Shown: positions 1-11,206, counted from the first letter of the stretch. The stretch is 43,398 nucleotides of DNA from Tetmemena sp. SeJ-2015 (GCA_027382625.1 JAJKFJ010022635.1:1-43398), one strand, 5' to 3'. The notes: generated by a model not told the origin, from the letters alone. Numbers and translations are program-made.

Positions 1-381
1 TCGTAGCTGTGCATGAAGTGCTTGGGTGATCTTGATCTTGACTTATTGAACTTCTTCATTACATTCTCTTTAAATGAAGTAGTAGTTTTAAAGTTTTATT
101 TTGATTTAAAGTAGAGTTGGACTTGTAAGTTCCAGACCTTAGACTTTCCGCCAACTTTTGCTTGAGTTCATCAACATCAATCTTCTTGGAATGGTTGACT
201 GAATGACGCCTTGCAATATAAGTTGCAAGTTTTCAATTTCGTGTCTCTTGCCAGTAGCTTCTGAGATCCTCATTCAATCCTCTCTTGGACTATGAAGGTT
301 TTAAGTTTAATTAATTATACTTACAATATTAAGAGCTTCGTTTTCCTTTGTGAGTCTCTTTACTTCTTCCTCTGCCTTTTT
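1..381 (-). pseudogene. Degraded inverted copy of the PIBF1 C-terminal MDS
   Basis: The reverse complement of this stretch matches 7061-7450 almost base for base, and breaks off in a run of T near 381. It carries the same reading sense as the PIBF1-like body on the minus strand to its right. Compared with the plus-strand copy it has at least three single-base deletions in coding sequence and a 5-bp deletion. The 5-bp deletion falls inside the internal IES, while the flanking CTACTT pointers remain. It could be a decaying paralogous MDS or a low-accuracy assembly of the same locus; the single-base indels fit either. Confidence 0.75.
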
Positions 382-606
382 TTTTTTAAAACCCTTTCCT
401 TTTAAACAAGGGGGAAAAAAATTTTAAATTTCCTTTTTTTTATTTTGTTTTCTTTTATTAAATCCTTGGAATATTTTCTTTTGTTAGAATCTTTAGAAGA
501 AGCTCATTTTTTTTTTGGGCTATGGAATTTATTGCAAAATAAATTTTCCTAAAATGTTCTCTTTTCATAACATTTAAAAGTCTTCAAAATTTAAGGGTCA
601 AGATTC
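382..606. other. Homopolymer-rich AT stretch of doubtful quality
   Basis: Runs of A and T dominate. I find no reading frame matching PIBF1, although the neighbouring segments on both sides belong to that gene. Residues expected between the two segments are not recognisable here. It could be an IES, a decayed MDS or poor sequence. Confidence 0.4.
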
Positions 607-2556
607 TCATTATTTGCAACTTCATGATTGCTGAATCAATTCTTTTTCTATCAAATTTTTTATAGAGGTTCTCACTCTGCTTTACTTCATCTGATTTTGA
701 GCTTACTGTAAGCTTTAGACGCCCAATATCCTCATCAGAAGATCTTTGAAGCTATCTGTGCTCAATAAATATTTAATGATTAGTAAGCTCAACAAGAAGT
801 TCTTCATAAGATTTTGATTTGTCAGCTATATCTTGCTCTAGTCTCAGATATCTAGTTTCAAAATACTCCTTCTGCTCTTTTTGGTGATCGAGTCTTCTCT
901 CGTACAAGTCAGTAAGATGTTGCTTAGCTAAGTCTAACTCTCTTGTATGTCTTTCTTTAAGTTCATTCAATTCCTGAGTGTAGTGGTGCTCAAATTTTGA
1001 TTTCACATCATCGTTAGTTGAAAGCACTCTCTCCATATACTTAAAATCAATCAGGTTTCATTATTTGACTTGTTAGCAATTCTCTTTTGCTCTAATAGTT
1101 CTGCTTCGGTTCTATCTAACTTATCCTCTACTCTCTTAAGCCTCTCTTCTAGGCCTACGTTTTCCCTAGTCAAGAAAGTCTTGTCTTGATTTAAGATATC
1201 AATCTCTCTGCGAAGAGACTCAGCTCTTCTCTCAACTTCTAGCTTTTAATCTTGCAATCTACTCATCTAATCTTCGACTAGCTTGTGTTGGTTCTTTAGC
1301 GATCTATGATCGATATCTAGTTGTCTAAATTGATCATCAATTTCTTTAGTAGTGTGAGTCTTATCTAGCAGTACTCTATTTTAAGTGTCTGTCCTGTGCA
1401 CATCATGCTCAAGTTCTTTAACTCTTCGCTCTAGTGCATCTGACTTCCTTCTGAAATCCTCTTCTCTCTCCCTTTGAAGTTTCTTTAGTGATTCAATTTC
1501 CCTGCTTTCTCTTTCGCTCCTCATTTTCAAATTGAATAAATTATTTTGAGAGCCATATTCTGTTCTGCAAATTCATCATTTTCTTGTCTGAGAGCATCAA
1601 TCTCTCCTCTGAACTTATCTACTTGCTCGTAAACTTTGACTTAGATGAACTCTTTAAGTGACCTCTACTCCTCTGGCTTTGCTTTTATCTCAACATAAGT
1701 CTCCTCCCCAACAAGTATAGTAGCCTGAGTGAATTCTTTCTTGTATAGCTCCATCTTTTCTTTGAATTGAGGAACTTGTCCTTGCAGTTTGTACTGCTGG
1801 TCTTTCAACTCTCTGAATTGCTCTTGGTATCTCTGGTCCTTGTTCATTATTTCCAACTTGTGATTTTGCTTCTAAGACTCGATAACTGTTTGGAGTTCTC
1901 TCTTTTCTTGCTTCAACTAGTCAAGCATGCGCTCTAGATTGGTCATCCGCTTCAAGTATTTCGACTTCTGAGTAGCGATCTCAGCATGAAGCATAGATCG
2001 CTCCTAAGTCATTCGCACTCTTTGTTCATCTAATTGAGCATGAGATTGGTGATGCATAAAAATAGTGATTATGAATTGCATTAGTCCATCATGATGTAAG
2101 CCGCTGTGCACACCAGCAGTATGTCTTCCATACAAGTTGAAAATAAATATAGGAGTCAAGTCAGTCATAGGACTTTAAAGAGACCTCATACCAAATTAGT
2201 TGCTCTACCCTGATCTTATAGAAAGACCTCCATCATCTTCACCATCAGTCTCTGAAACAGAAAACCCGTTTTCCAGCTATTTCAGGTCATCCTCTGTAAA
2301 TATTCCCTCTTTAATCTAATAATTATTAAGTTCAAGTATTCGTTAGATCTTAAAAATATAAACTTTAGCAAGAATTGCATTATCTTCTCTTTAATCTTGA
2401 TATTTTTTAGAAGATACTTACATTCAAATTTTAAAATAATTATCAATTTATTTGTGAATTCAAATTTCTAAGCACATCTAGAACTTAAGATTTTGGAATG
2501 AGAGGATTTCTTGCGCTTCCTACTAATCCTTCGTCGCCAAAGTCACCACCTAGCAT
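607..2556 (-). CDS. PIBF1/CEP90-like centriolar coiled-coil protein, main block of MDSs
   Basis: After removal of three IESs and one intron this reads as a long coiled coil from the ATG at 2556. A segment containing EETYVEIKAKPEE, then a KVYEQV motif and GEIDALRQE, follows animal PIBF1 (EEQYIKLKAFPEDQ, then VRFYELV) closely, and later blocks (KYMERVLS, then a Glu/Arg-rich helix) align in order. PIBF1/CEP90 acts at centriolar satellites and distal appendages in ciliogenesis (family knowledge). TAA/TAG must be Gln. The block ends near 607 after a DRKRIDSAIMKLQ segment. The part of the family that should come next was not found, and the last part lies inverted at 6924-7547. The gene is therefore scrambled, or partly outside this window. 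Confidence 0.82.
1039..1071. other. IES in PIBF1-like gene, pointer ACTT
   Basis: ACTT repeats at 1039-1042 and 1068-1071. Deleting 29 bp removes a TGA and joins the flanks as IANKYMERVLS, which matches the family's YEKYVASRD region. Confidence 0.75.
1523..1547. other. IES in PIBF1-like gene, pointer ATTTT
   Basis: ATTTT repeats at 1523-1527 and 1543-1547. Excision of 20 bp removes a TGA and restores the coiled-coil frame (minus-strand junction reads NMALKMRSERE). Confidence 0.8.
2422..2467. other. IES in PIBF1-like gene, 10-bp pointer
   Basis: Direct repeats ATTCAAATTT at 2422-2431 and 2458-2467 flank a 26-bp AT-rich spacer. Removing one copy plus the spacer joins the N-terminal MDS (start at 2556) directly to an intron donor GTAAG on the minus strand. 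Intron 2421-2349 (73 nt) then leads in frame to the acidic second exon. Confidence 0.8.
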
Positions 2557-2678
2557 ATTATTTCAAATTTCTTAACGATTTAAATTAATTCTTATAATTA
2601 TTTACTATAAAGTTAATATAATTCAAAATTTGTCTCATAAATTCCTATAATCATAAGTCATTCTTTATAGAAGAGACC

Positions 2679-5600
2679 TCAAACTATTGATGATGGTGGA
2701 TCTGAAATGCTTGAGTTAATGATTTTTCTTGATTTGATAAGTTCCCTCTTTCTAAATTCATCTTCCTCTCTCTTTTCTTTTTCCCTTATAAGTCTGGTCA
2801 ACTCTGCCTCAATCTTTTCTTTTCTAGCTACTTCCATATCTTCGAGCATCCTGAGACGGTCATTCGATCTCTTAGCTATCTTTTCTTGTCTTAAATTTTC
2901 TTTTCCTCATCCATAGTCATAAGTACTGAGCCTTTGCCTTCGTATTTGGTTATGTCTGCCTCTTAACTAACTATAGGGACTTCTATCTCTAGTCCTTAGA
3001 TGAAGTAAAAATAAGATAAAAGCTTATATAATATGAGGCGGAAGAGAGAGATTGTTTTCACTAACAGCAGAAGGCAAATGCGAATGAGGTGAAGGTTCCC
3101 TTCCATCAATAACAGTCTGATTTATTTTCAAATTATTACGAGGCTTGCTAATCTGATAAGGAGGAGGCTTTTGCATGCTACCTTAAGATTTGGAGTCGGA
3201 GTATAAACTATATTAGTGAAAATGAGATTGAGGATGACCATTTTGAGAGTTCATAGAATTCAACTAAAGCCCTCCATAGAGACTAGACTATGTAGTCAGC
3301 CCAAGTATTCCCGACGAGGAGTTAACTTGGTACGATTAGTTAACGTCCGATTAAGCTTTAGACATAGAAGAGTCCTAGGCTTGGCTTTGATTAGGATTTT
3401 ATTAGAATTCAATTGATCGTCTGAGTATTTGATTTTATCTGGCAGGGTACTTATTGATAGGATTTTATTAAGGCTTAGAAAAATCTGAAAGGTAAGTTTC
3501 ATTCTTATTAGTGAGTGGATTTAAGTTTGATCTATTTAGCATATATGGACTTTGAGAAGTAGCCCCACTAATAGTTTGAATGTGAGAGTTATTTGTATTT
3601 CTCATAATTTCATTATTGGATGACTTTCTTTGAATGTCTAATTTGTGGAATGCTGTTTTATCACTACTAAGTTTAATTTATGCATCAGAGATCGCAGGAA
3701 GTGTAATGTTGCCATGGTCTTGAGATAAATTGGAGTTTTAATTGTCAGATAAATCCTCTTCCTTGTATCTCTTCTTTATCAGAACTTGCTGCTTTTATCT
3801 AAAGTTAGTAATTCCTGGCTCGAGAGACTTAGACTGCTATTACTCGACAATCACATTTCTCAATCTTTCTTTTTAAGACTTCAAAAAGTTCTAATCCTTC
3901 ACTTTCATCATATTATCTCTTGCAATAAAGTTTTGTGAATTAGCATCTGAAGGATTCATGATCATTGAGGAATTAGTAGGAGAGCTTTCTTGATTGAAGT
4001 TTGAAGGTATTGTAAACTTACTGCGGTCAGTCAGAAGATCAGATTAAATGCTTTAGCCAGCACCCATACCTGCTCCTTAATAAGAAAGGTGCTTAGCATC
4101 CAGTTTAATGTCAAATGTAAGTTCACTCTTGTAGTTGTTAAACTCTTCATTTATTGAGTCTTCAGAATCTGAAAGTTTTCCATTTTAGAGTCCAGAGTTA
4201 AGGCCGCTATCGATGGCCGGATTCTTAGTCAAATGAACATCGTTTTCAATAGTTTAGTTGTTGATATTCTGTAATTTCATTAGCATTACTCCATTAGAGC
4301 GAGGGAGTGTTGTCATCGTTGGTGATAGAAGCAGCGTCATAAGTTATCATTTTAAGTTTTTAGAGTTCTATCCTCATTAGCTTATTTTCCTCCTTCATTT
4401 TTTCGATATCCTCGAAATTCATTGCCATTTATCTTAGTCGCTCGTTTTCATCCCTTAATTAGTAAAGTTAATGGCTGAGATCTATCCCTGGCTAGCCCTT
4501 CTTCTTTGTTTGAAATAAATTAAAGCAAAATGGTTTGAAGCAACTGCTTTAGATAATGAACTTCTCTTTAAAGCTTCTGAATGAGAGCATCATCTTTTGC
4601 GCTGAACTCGTTCTATCTCACTCGCTGCATCACACACTTAGCTCTGTCTGCAAATTTCAAAGTAGAGATAGTTTCATCGATTGAGTCCATTAAAGGTGAA
4701 ACTGTCGCAATTAGATAAGTTGAACAGTTTCCTCCCAAAGAATCTTGCAAAAGTCTAGTCAATTTAGATTCTCGAAAAGGAACGTGAGGGTTAGGCTATC
4801 CACTTGAAAGTAGTTGAATTACTTTGCCAAGGGTAGTTAGCGATAGGTTAATATTTCTGAGTTCAAGCATATGCTTCGTCTTCATCTATTCGGTTTTATC
4901 TACTTTCTCTGATCTAAATATAAATATATCCTGCGAGGTCTCCTAAATTTAGCTTGGCTCTCTTCAGCATACCCTTCCCGTCAACCTAATCAGTTTCAAG
5001 CAACAATTGAAAAATAGAATGAGACCTAGATGAGTGCATATTCATCTTTGTCGATCTCTTAATTCTATTTCTCTACCCTCTTTTTAAGAGGTTAAAACAG
5101 TCGAATTCATCTTAAACTACATATTCAGATAGACCCTCCACAAAGATACCTTAGATTTTCTCCTCTCTTATTTAAAGAGGGTTCTTGACTGAGGCATCTT
5201 GTAACAGATCAAATAACTTCTCGTTATAAATTTGCAGAAAGGAAATAAACATTTTGATGGTTTCTTATTCAAAATTCATATTCTAAAAAGAACAAAAGAT
5301 AGTGACTTTGACATTTTGAGCCTTAATTTATCGGAAAAGCTCAGCTATGCATCTCGGAATGACTCCTTTTTTCTCTAAAGAATTTGCATCTAGAGGAATC
5401 TCATTCGTTTGCAAAGTATTGTTGGACTAATGCCTACTCTTAAATGTCTCTCCTTGCTTAATGGTCTAAGATTCTGCCAGTGTTGATCTCAATTTGTTTT
5501 CTCCTGAGATTCCATTCTCCCCAAACATAGTGAAAGTTTTACCAGAGCCAGTTTACCCATAAGTGAAAATTGTACAATTGAAACCGTTTAAGAGATTAGG

Positions 5601-6761
5601 AATGCAATCAGACACATAATTATAGATATCTTATTGAGTTGACTCAACAGGAAATACTCTATCGTAAATTGCCTCTACAGTGTGAGACCCATCTTATACT
5701 CTTATTTGCTTTGACTATATCAAGTTAATTATAGATGGAACGATTCTTACATTTTTGGAGACGTAGCAGACGTTTTCCTTCCCATATTCTTTCGAAAGAA
5801 ATGGCCTTACACGCACTGCAACTTTTATCTTTTCAGACCGAATTTATTATTGCTCTACTAGAAGTTACTAATCCTAGAGTAAAGTAATTTATTCCTGGAT
5901 TTTTTGTTGTTGCTGATTCAACTGAAATGGAGACAATTCATTAATCATTTGCGCCCCTTTCTTCGCTTCTGTCTAAGACTGAGCTTTTTCTTGATTTTCT
6001 AATTGCTTTTATTAAAAAATAAGCACTATTATAAATTTATGATCCTCAAAGAGGAGTGTTGAAATTAGATTGGTTTAATCTGCTACTCTATCCATTTTTA
6101 GGCTTTTATTCACTTGTTGATAATTGGGAAGATAAGTCTAATTAAACTAATAATTTAAATTGAGAAGAAGATTTCTTTTCATCAATATATAAAATTTAAA
6201 TTTAAGTAATTTCATCTTTGACTATTTCATTTGCATATCAGTTGTTAATCTTTTGTCCTTTTTATATGTGAGTTGGCTATAAATCTTAGCTGAACTTTGA
6301 GATGTCTATATTTTGTGATTATCTATCTATGCTTCCTCTTTACCCCGCAAGGCCGCTGTTTTTATTAATTTTTTGCTGAGCTTCTTAGTTCGCAATTATT
6401 AGATATTTTAAAATATTCGAAAGAATTATAATTCAACTTAAATTGTTTTTTATTTCCTTTAGGAAAATTATGAAAATTTATATTTGTTTATCAAGCTTAG
6501 ATATAACAATAGAGAATGAGTTTAATAAATTTAAATTTCATTACCTTATAATGTTTTGAAGAATATTGCGCTGCTGCTAACCTGCTTTATAGCACTAGAG
6601 TTATTAGGTTGCATTGATGCAAGCATGCTTTTGTCTATGGCCAGACTCTTATTGATGTTTCTAGACTTCTCAGGCAGTTGCAAATCCTACCTGCAGTCTT
6701 CAACTATTGGCTTTTGAGAAGCAGTTTGCAACCTTTTGTGCTTAGGATTATTATTTTTCAT
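2679..6761 (-). CDS. Kinesin-family motor protein with long low-complexity tail
   Basis: The P-loop GQTGSGKT is read near 5545, preceded by KVAVRVRPF and followed by SSRSHS, a switch II motif (LGDLAGSEK, restored across an IES) and [16 protein letters not shown]. This fixes it as a kinesin motor, a microtubule ATPase. An N-terminal extension precedes the motor. It is read in pieces at 6761-6545 and 6420-6240 and from 6095 on, and the first ATG at 6761 is inferred. The tail is Ser/Asn/Gln-rich and ends in a charged helix with TGA at 2681-2679. A 36-nt intron follows YVSKN. Several joins are unresolved: two in the N-terminal extension, one near 3030, and one base near 4265. A frame-preserving insert sits where TIFCSF meets SFLQIYNEK. 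The subfamily cannot be told. Confidence 0.92.
2896..2905. other. Adjacent double pointer TTTTC TTTTC
   Basis: Two TTTTC copies lie back to back. Dropping one (5 bp) joins the kinesin tail frame MTMDEE to [11 protein letters not shown]. This would be an IES of zero length between pointers; a 5-bp indel is the alternative. Confidence 0.45.
4508..4539. other. IES after kinesin motor, pointer GTTTGAA
   Basis: GTTTGAA at 4508-4514 and 4533-4539. Excising 25 bp links KQLLQT to KKKGQPGIDLS and restores the neck coiled-coil frame ([10 protein letters not shown]). Confidence 0.85.
4912..4930. other. Short IES in kinesin switch II, pointer ATC
   Basis: ATC at 4912-4914 and 4928-4930. Removing 16 bp turns DLAG plus a frame break into [14 protein letters not shown], the conserved kinesin sequence. 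This is strong functional proof of an excised insert. Confidence 0.88.
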
Positions 6762-6923
6762 TTTATATTCCACATCCAATTAGGAATATAAAACATTTTA
6801 ATTGATAGTATTCTTGCAATATTTTGTTTAAAATTATAGTGTTTGTGAGAGAGAGTAAGTATCCCTTCTGTGATTGTACAATAATTTTTCTTTTTAAATT
6901 TACTTATGCTTTTCTTTATATAA

Positions 6924-7547
6924 AAGAGAAAGTAGAAAGTGCAGAAGGAGAGTTGAAGTTCAAGAATAGGATGCTAGACAAAACCAATTAGCCTCACACA
7001 TATCTCATGCAAGATGTTGAAAAGCTAGAAAGAGAGCTTTAGTTTGCCAACAAGAAAATCAAAAAGGCAGAGGAAGAAGTAAAGAGACTCACAAAGGAAA
7101 ACGAAGCTCTTAATATTGTAAGTATAGATTAATTAATCTTAAAACCTTCATAGTCCAAGAGAGGATTGAATGAGGATCTACAGAAGCTACTGGCTAAGAG
7201 ACACGAAATTGAAAACTTGCAACTTATATTGCAAGGCGTCATTCAGTCAACTCATTCCAAGAAGATTGATGTTGATGAACTCAAGCAAAAGTTGGCGGAA
7301 AGTCTAAGGTCTGGAACTTACAAGTCCAACTCTACTTTAAATCAAAATAAAACTTTAAATCAAAACTACTACTTCATTCAAGGAGAATGTAATGAAGAAG
7401 TTCAATAAGTCAAGATCAAGATCACCCAAGCACTTCATGCACAGCTACGATGAGATTCCAGAAAGAGGATCAGCAGTTAAGAACAACCAGGATAGTGGAT
7501 CGGCTCCTTAATGGTACTAGGCTCTTAAGAATAAATAAGCTAAATGA
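6924..7547 (+). CDS. Inverted C-terminal MDS of the PIBF1/CEP90-like gene
   Basis: On the plus strand, opposite to the rest of the gene, this encodes NRMLDKTNQPHTYLMQDVEK, aligning with PIBF1's SLLNQTQQPYRYLIESVRQ. A helix matching the family's C-terminal coil follows, and a tail with SGSAPQW resembles the family's final APEW. A 36-nt intron (7118-7153, GTAAGT..TAG) is present. Removal of the IES at 7332-7374 is needed to reach the tail and the TGA at 7545-7547. The segment lies beyond the whole kinesin gene from its partner MDSs, so unscrambling would need both inversion and a jump of about 4 kb or more. The left edge (about 6924) is where the family match begins. Confidence 0.85.
7332..7374. 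other. IES in inverted PIBF1 MDS, pointer CTACTT
   Basis: CTACTT at 7332-7337 and 7369-7374. Excision of 37 bp shifts the frame to the Arg/Ser-rich tail (STSFKENVMKKFNKSRSRS). The homologous insert in the inverted copy at 1-381 is 5 bp shorter but keeps both pointers, as expected for sequence not under coding constraint. Confidence 0.82.
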
Positions 7548-7677
7548 GCGAAAAGTGAAGTATTTTAAAAAATAAAAGACTTTTGATTATTTTAAATAGA
7601 CTAAGTAGCATATTATTTCGTAGAGCATAATATAGAAAATTGAAAAAAAAATATTAGTCTTTTGATAGTATGAACTG

Positions 7678-7748
7678 CCATCATTTGAGCAATTTACCTG
7701 TTGATTTTGTATTAGCAGTATTAGCGAGCTTATTTGTTTGTTTTCCAT
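7678..7748 (-). CDS. Orphan N-terminal MDS-like segment
   Basis: From the ATG at 7748 (minus) about 20 codons read MNGKQTNKLANTANTKSTG, followed by a possible GTAAA donor. No gene continues from it directly. The coiled-coil gene at 7951-11206 lacks a clear start, so this may be its displaced first MDS. I could not find matching pointers. Confidence 0.35.
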
Positions 7749-7950
7749 TCATGATAGCCTATTATAGTTGGAATTTTAATTAAAATTGGTGATTGATTAA
7801 AATAATAAATTGGGAAGTGCAACTTCGAGTCAGTTGAAATCGTAGATTCACCCCATGATCTGCAGCTTGTTCGATAGCTTATCAAAAATAAATATGAGTT
7901 TCTTCTTTCATCATCTTCGTATCACCTATCAGCAGTGAGATATGACATAC

Positions 7951-10900
7951 TCACTCTTCATCATCCTCATCTTCGTCTTCATCAAAATTTGTGTCGCTTC
8001 TAACTCTTGACTTAGCACTCCTTCACAAAAGTTGCAAGGATAAAAATTTCTTAGAATTTGATGCTGAATCGAATAGTTTAATAATTATTTAAATTTGGCA
8101 CACTTCAACTGTCATTCATTTCTTCCATTTTAATTTAATAACTAATTTATTCCTTTTTTTATTATATTCTCAGCTATACTGATATTTTTAGGCCTCCAAG
8201 TTGCTTGCAGTATACTATCTGCCTCTTTTTAAATTTTGATCTGAATGCATAGTTTAATTATCGAATTGCTATTACTAAGTACTGTAGATGAAACTTAAGA
8301 AAGGTTAATAAAAACAATTTTATTTTATAAACTATTTGTGCTTGTATGATTTTGCAAATGAACAGTGCTCTGAACTTGCTAATGATGCTTTGCGGAATTG
8401 ATGTTATTTTAATAGTGAGAGATGTTTTAGTTGGATCTCTAAGTCATGCTATTATTGACCTTAGTATTACTCATTGCAGATGTGTTCATCTTTTGATTGA
8501 TTTCATACCCTATATGCTTGTTACTGTTGCTAGGTCTAAGCTGCTAGTGAGAAGTATCTTTCTCAGGTAGTAAGCTCTACCCACCGTTATAACTTTAATT
8601 CCCTCCCTGAGTTGATAACCTCTGATTAGCTCCTTGATGAGATAGATTCTAGGTTGACATTGATATTGTCCCTGTCATCAATTTTTAAGGATGAATGTCC
8701 CCCATCACAATGTTGTTTTAAGAATAGTTGCTCATGCTGTCATTATTGCTAAGACCCTTAAAGCTGTTGTTTGTCTGATTCCAGTTTTAATTTAGATGTG
8801 AATAAAAAGGATGAAATTTAAATTTTAGGGCTGCTCATTATGATCTTCAGCAACTTTAGTAGCTGGTTTATCTTTAAGAACTTTCTTGCTTGTTGCGTGG
8901 AGCTTTTCATGAAGTTCATGTATTTTGTTAGTGCATCTTTCGTTTTCCCTTCTGTAATCCTCTATGAGTTAGTTTAATTTCTCATTTTCCTCATCGCCTT
9001 CTCTCTAAGTCAATCTGTTGGAAGAGTAAATTGGATTATTTGATCCTAGTCCAAGGTGTAGTTGACTACCACTAGTCTGGTTTAAGAACATCTGCTGACT
9101 GTGGTTCTTTTAAGAAGCAGTAGAGGAGTAATTTTGAGGATGCATGTAAGATTGCTGAGGTTTAGTTTTACTGTGGAAACTATAAATAGGAGATTTAAGA
9201 TCAGAGGAGAACGAAGAAGTAGTGGGCCTAGATGTAGAAACTCTTGGAACTGGACTTCTTCCATTCCTTTTCAGATTTTAGATGTCTTCAGTGTTCCTAG
9301 AGCAGTTATGAGGCACATAGCTCTTTTTAGAAAAAGGAACCTGGCCTGCTAAAGATCTCGAAGTTGATCTCTTCTGGCTTGTGACTCTTTCAGGGCTTGC
9401 CATCTTAGATCTCACGCTTTCTCTTTTAGTGTTAAGTGAAATAGGCTGTTCATCTTCCATCATAACTCCACTATTTGAGTATTATGTGAAATTAGTCCTT
9501 CTTTTAAGAGCTTAGTTCTCTTCATGAAGTGAGTTATTCTTCTGAGAGAAAATCTCAAGTTGATGCAGTAGCTGCTTCTACTCATCAAGAAGCTAAGAAT
9601 TCTTGTACAAAAGTTGATCGTTTTACTAAGCCAGCGACAAAAAGTCAAAATTTTATTTCTCATAGAGATTTCTCTCCAGGTCTTAAAGTTTTAGAGACTC
9701 AATGGCTTGAAGTGACATTATCTAGTCCTTAAGTTTCAAATTTTCGAGCCTCAAGTCCTCATTTTCTTTAACAAGTTTCTTTAAGTTTTGCTCGTAGTAA
9801 TACTCCCTCTCTTTGAGTAGGAGCTTATTTTCATCGACCATTATTTCATAAGTGGAAACAACTCTTTCAGCTATCTCCTCGATATCATCACTAGAGTCAA
9901 ACTCATTCAAAATCATCTGAGCTCTAATCCCATTACTACTGTTGTTTATCATGTTTCCATTCGAATCAAGTCTTAAATCAGCTGCTGATCCTTAAAGACT
10001 CACATTTTCGAAGAGAGACTTCAGCTTTTAAACTGCTCGAAGAATTGCTTGCTGCTGATATTCCGAAGCTGATTGAACTTGAACCCTATGATGGGAAGTT
10101 TATTCTGTTGCTGTGAAATAAAATTATTTCATAATGTGTTTTAAACCTCTAAAACATGCTGATTAATGACTATCAAATGCTCTATCTCCTTTCTGATCAC
10201 TTCTTTGATGAGTTGGAATACATACTTTATGCCTTTAGTAGAGCTTTCATTATTATTTCCCTTTAAATTGATGTTGAAATCTTCAATGTCTGAAATACTT
10301 CCTCCTAATCCACTTCTCTTGAGTGGATTTCTCTCTGGAGAGTTTTCTTTGCTTTAATGATGAGTACTTATTGATCTCTTAGTTGTGACAACTGATATCA
10401 TTATTCTATCTTTGAGTTCCCTAAGCTCAGTAAGATAGAAATCTAGTTCACCTAACTCTTTTTCTACATTCTGGTTTATAACTTGCACACTTTAATCTTT
10501 TGATTGATGAATTTCATTTTAAAGTCTTTATATTTCCTTCATGTCCTTGATTCTTTGCTTTTTCAGATACAAATATAAATAAATGATTAGATCTTCTGAT
10601 TCTTTTTCTAAGGACTCCATGACTTTAATTTAGTTTTAAAGCTGTTGATATTACCCTTCCTTTTCTCTTTTCATTTTTTCAACTTCACCTCCTAGATTTT
10701 AGTATTGAGAGTTTGCTGCCTGTAATTCTTTGAGTTGCTTTTCAAGTTGCTAGACTAGTTTCCTTTCGACCTCTTTAGTCTTATTGTGCTCTATAATTTC
10801 TTTTTATTTGTCATTGATTATAAGCTCCATGCTAGTTATTTCTTTTCTTAGTATTGAAAGTTCTTCCTCTAGTTAGGGGGAATTGATTTGGGCACTTTCT

Positions 10901-11206
10901 GTATTAGTTTGTAAAGTTGATTGCTAGTTACTGAGTTTATCATTTAAAACTTGTATCCTTTGCTCTTTGAGGTGCGCATCTTACCTCAGAAGAGAAATCT
11001 CCTCATCTTATTATAATAAATATATGTTCCATCTTTTAGTTGAAGTGCTTATGAGTAAAACCGCTCCTTTTCTTAAATAACTTATAGCTCTAAGTCCTAG
11101 GATACCTAAGCATTTTGACTATCTAATAAGGATTAATCTCTTTGCATCAATTCTTCAAGTCTCTGCACCAACGCATTAAGTTGCTTTAAACAAGTAAAGA
11201 TAATTG
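7951..11206 (-). CDS. Unidentified coiled-coil protein, multi-MDS
   Basis: I do not recognise the family. Read from about 11206 downward, the N-terminal half is a Gln/Glu/Leu-rich coiled coil (LVQRLEELMQRDQ onward), followed by a Ser-rich linker, a second coiled coil (about 9950-9500), and a Ser/Gln/Asn-rich tail. Five IESs with clear pointers restore one frame. The tail can end at TGA 8172-8170, inside a repeat. More likely it continues to an acidic end (SDTNFDEDEDEDDEE) with TGA at 7953-7951, if the repeat at 8024-8180 is an IES; that pointer pair was not resolved. The start codon is not visible: the first exon may lie upstream of an intron ending at about 11180, or at 7748. It is divergent from the gene starting at 11272. 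Confidence 0.75.
8024..8180. repeat. Dispersed repeat family, copy 1
   Basis: From CACAAAAGTTGCAAGGA to CTCAGCTATA this closely matches 42275-42437, and its right half resembles 36128-36258. All three copies end in ATTCTCAGCT. It lies between the Ser/Gln-rich tail and the acidic end of the coiled-coil gene, so it probably is an IES there. The preceding 7770-7900 stretch weakly resembles 41780-41960, the other half of the family. Confidence 0.75.
8291..8333. other. IES, pointer AAACT
   Basis: AAACT at 8291-8295 and 8329-8333. Deleting 38 bp joins a Gln-rich stretch to FDNQTMHSDQNLKRG in frame. Confidence 0.72.
8785..8827. other. IES, pointer TTTTA
   Basis: TTTTA at 8785-8789 and 8823-8827. 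Deletion of 38 bp joins EDHNEQPQ to NWNQTNNSFKG on the minus strand. Confidence 0.78.
10082..10147. other. IES, pointer AACC
   Basis: AACC at 10082-10085 and 10144-10147. Excising 62 bp removes a TGA and gives HVLEVQVQSASEYQQQA, a continuous helix. A GT..AG intron reading of the same insert leads to a stop, so the IES reading is preferred. Confidence 0.72.
10565..10592. other. IES, pointer AGAT
   Basis: AGAT at 10565-10568 and 10589-10592. The 24-bp insert keeps the frame but would put a Leu/Ile/Tyr patch in a charged coiled coil. Excision gives ESEDLKKQRIKDMKE. Confidence 0.6.
11004..11035. other. IES, pointer CATCTT
   Basis: CATCTT at 11004-11009 and 11030-11035. Removing 26 bp avoids a TGA and gives LQLKDEEISLLRQD. 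Confidence 0.8.

Noticed and set aside
2707..2916. Plus-strand open frame rich in Ser/Phe/Leu
   Set aside because: It is the antisense shadow of the charged C-terminal helix of the kinesin on the minus strand.
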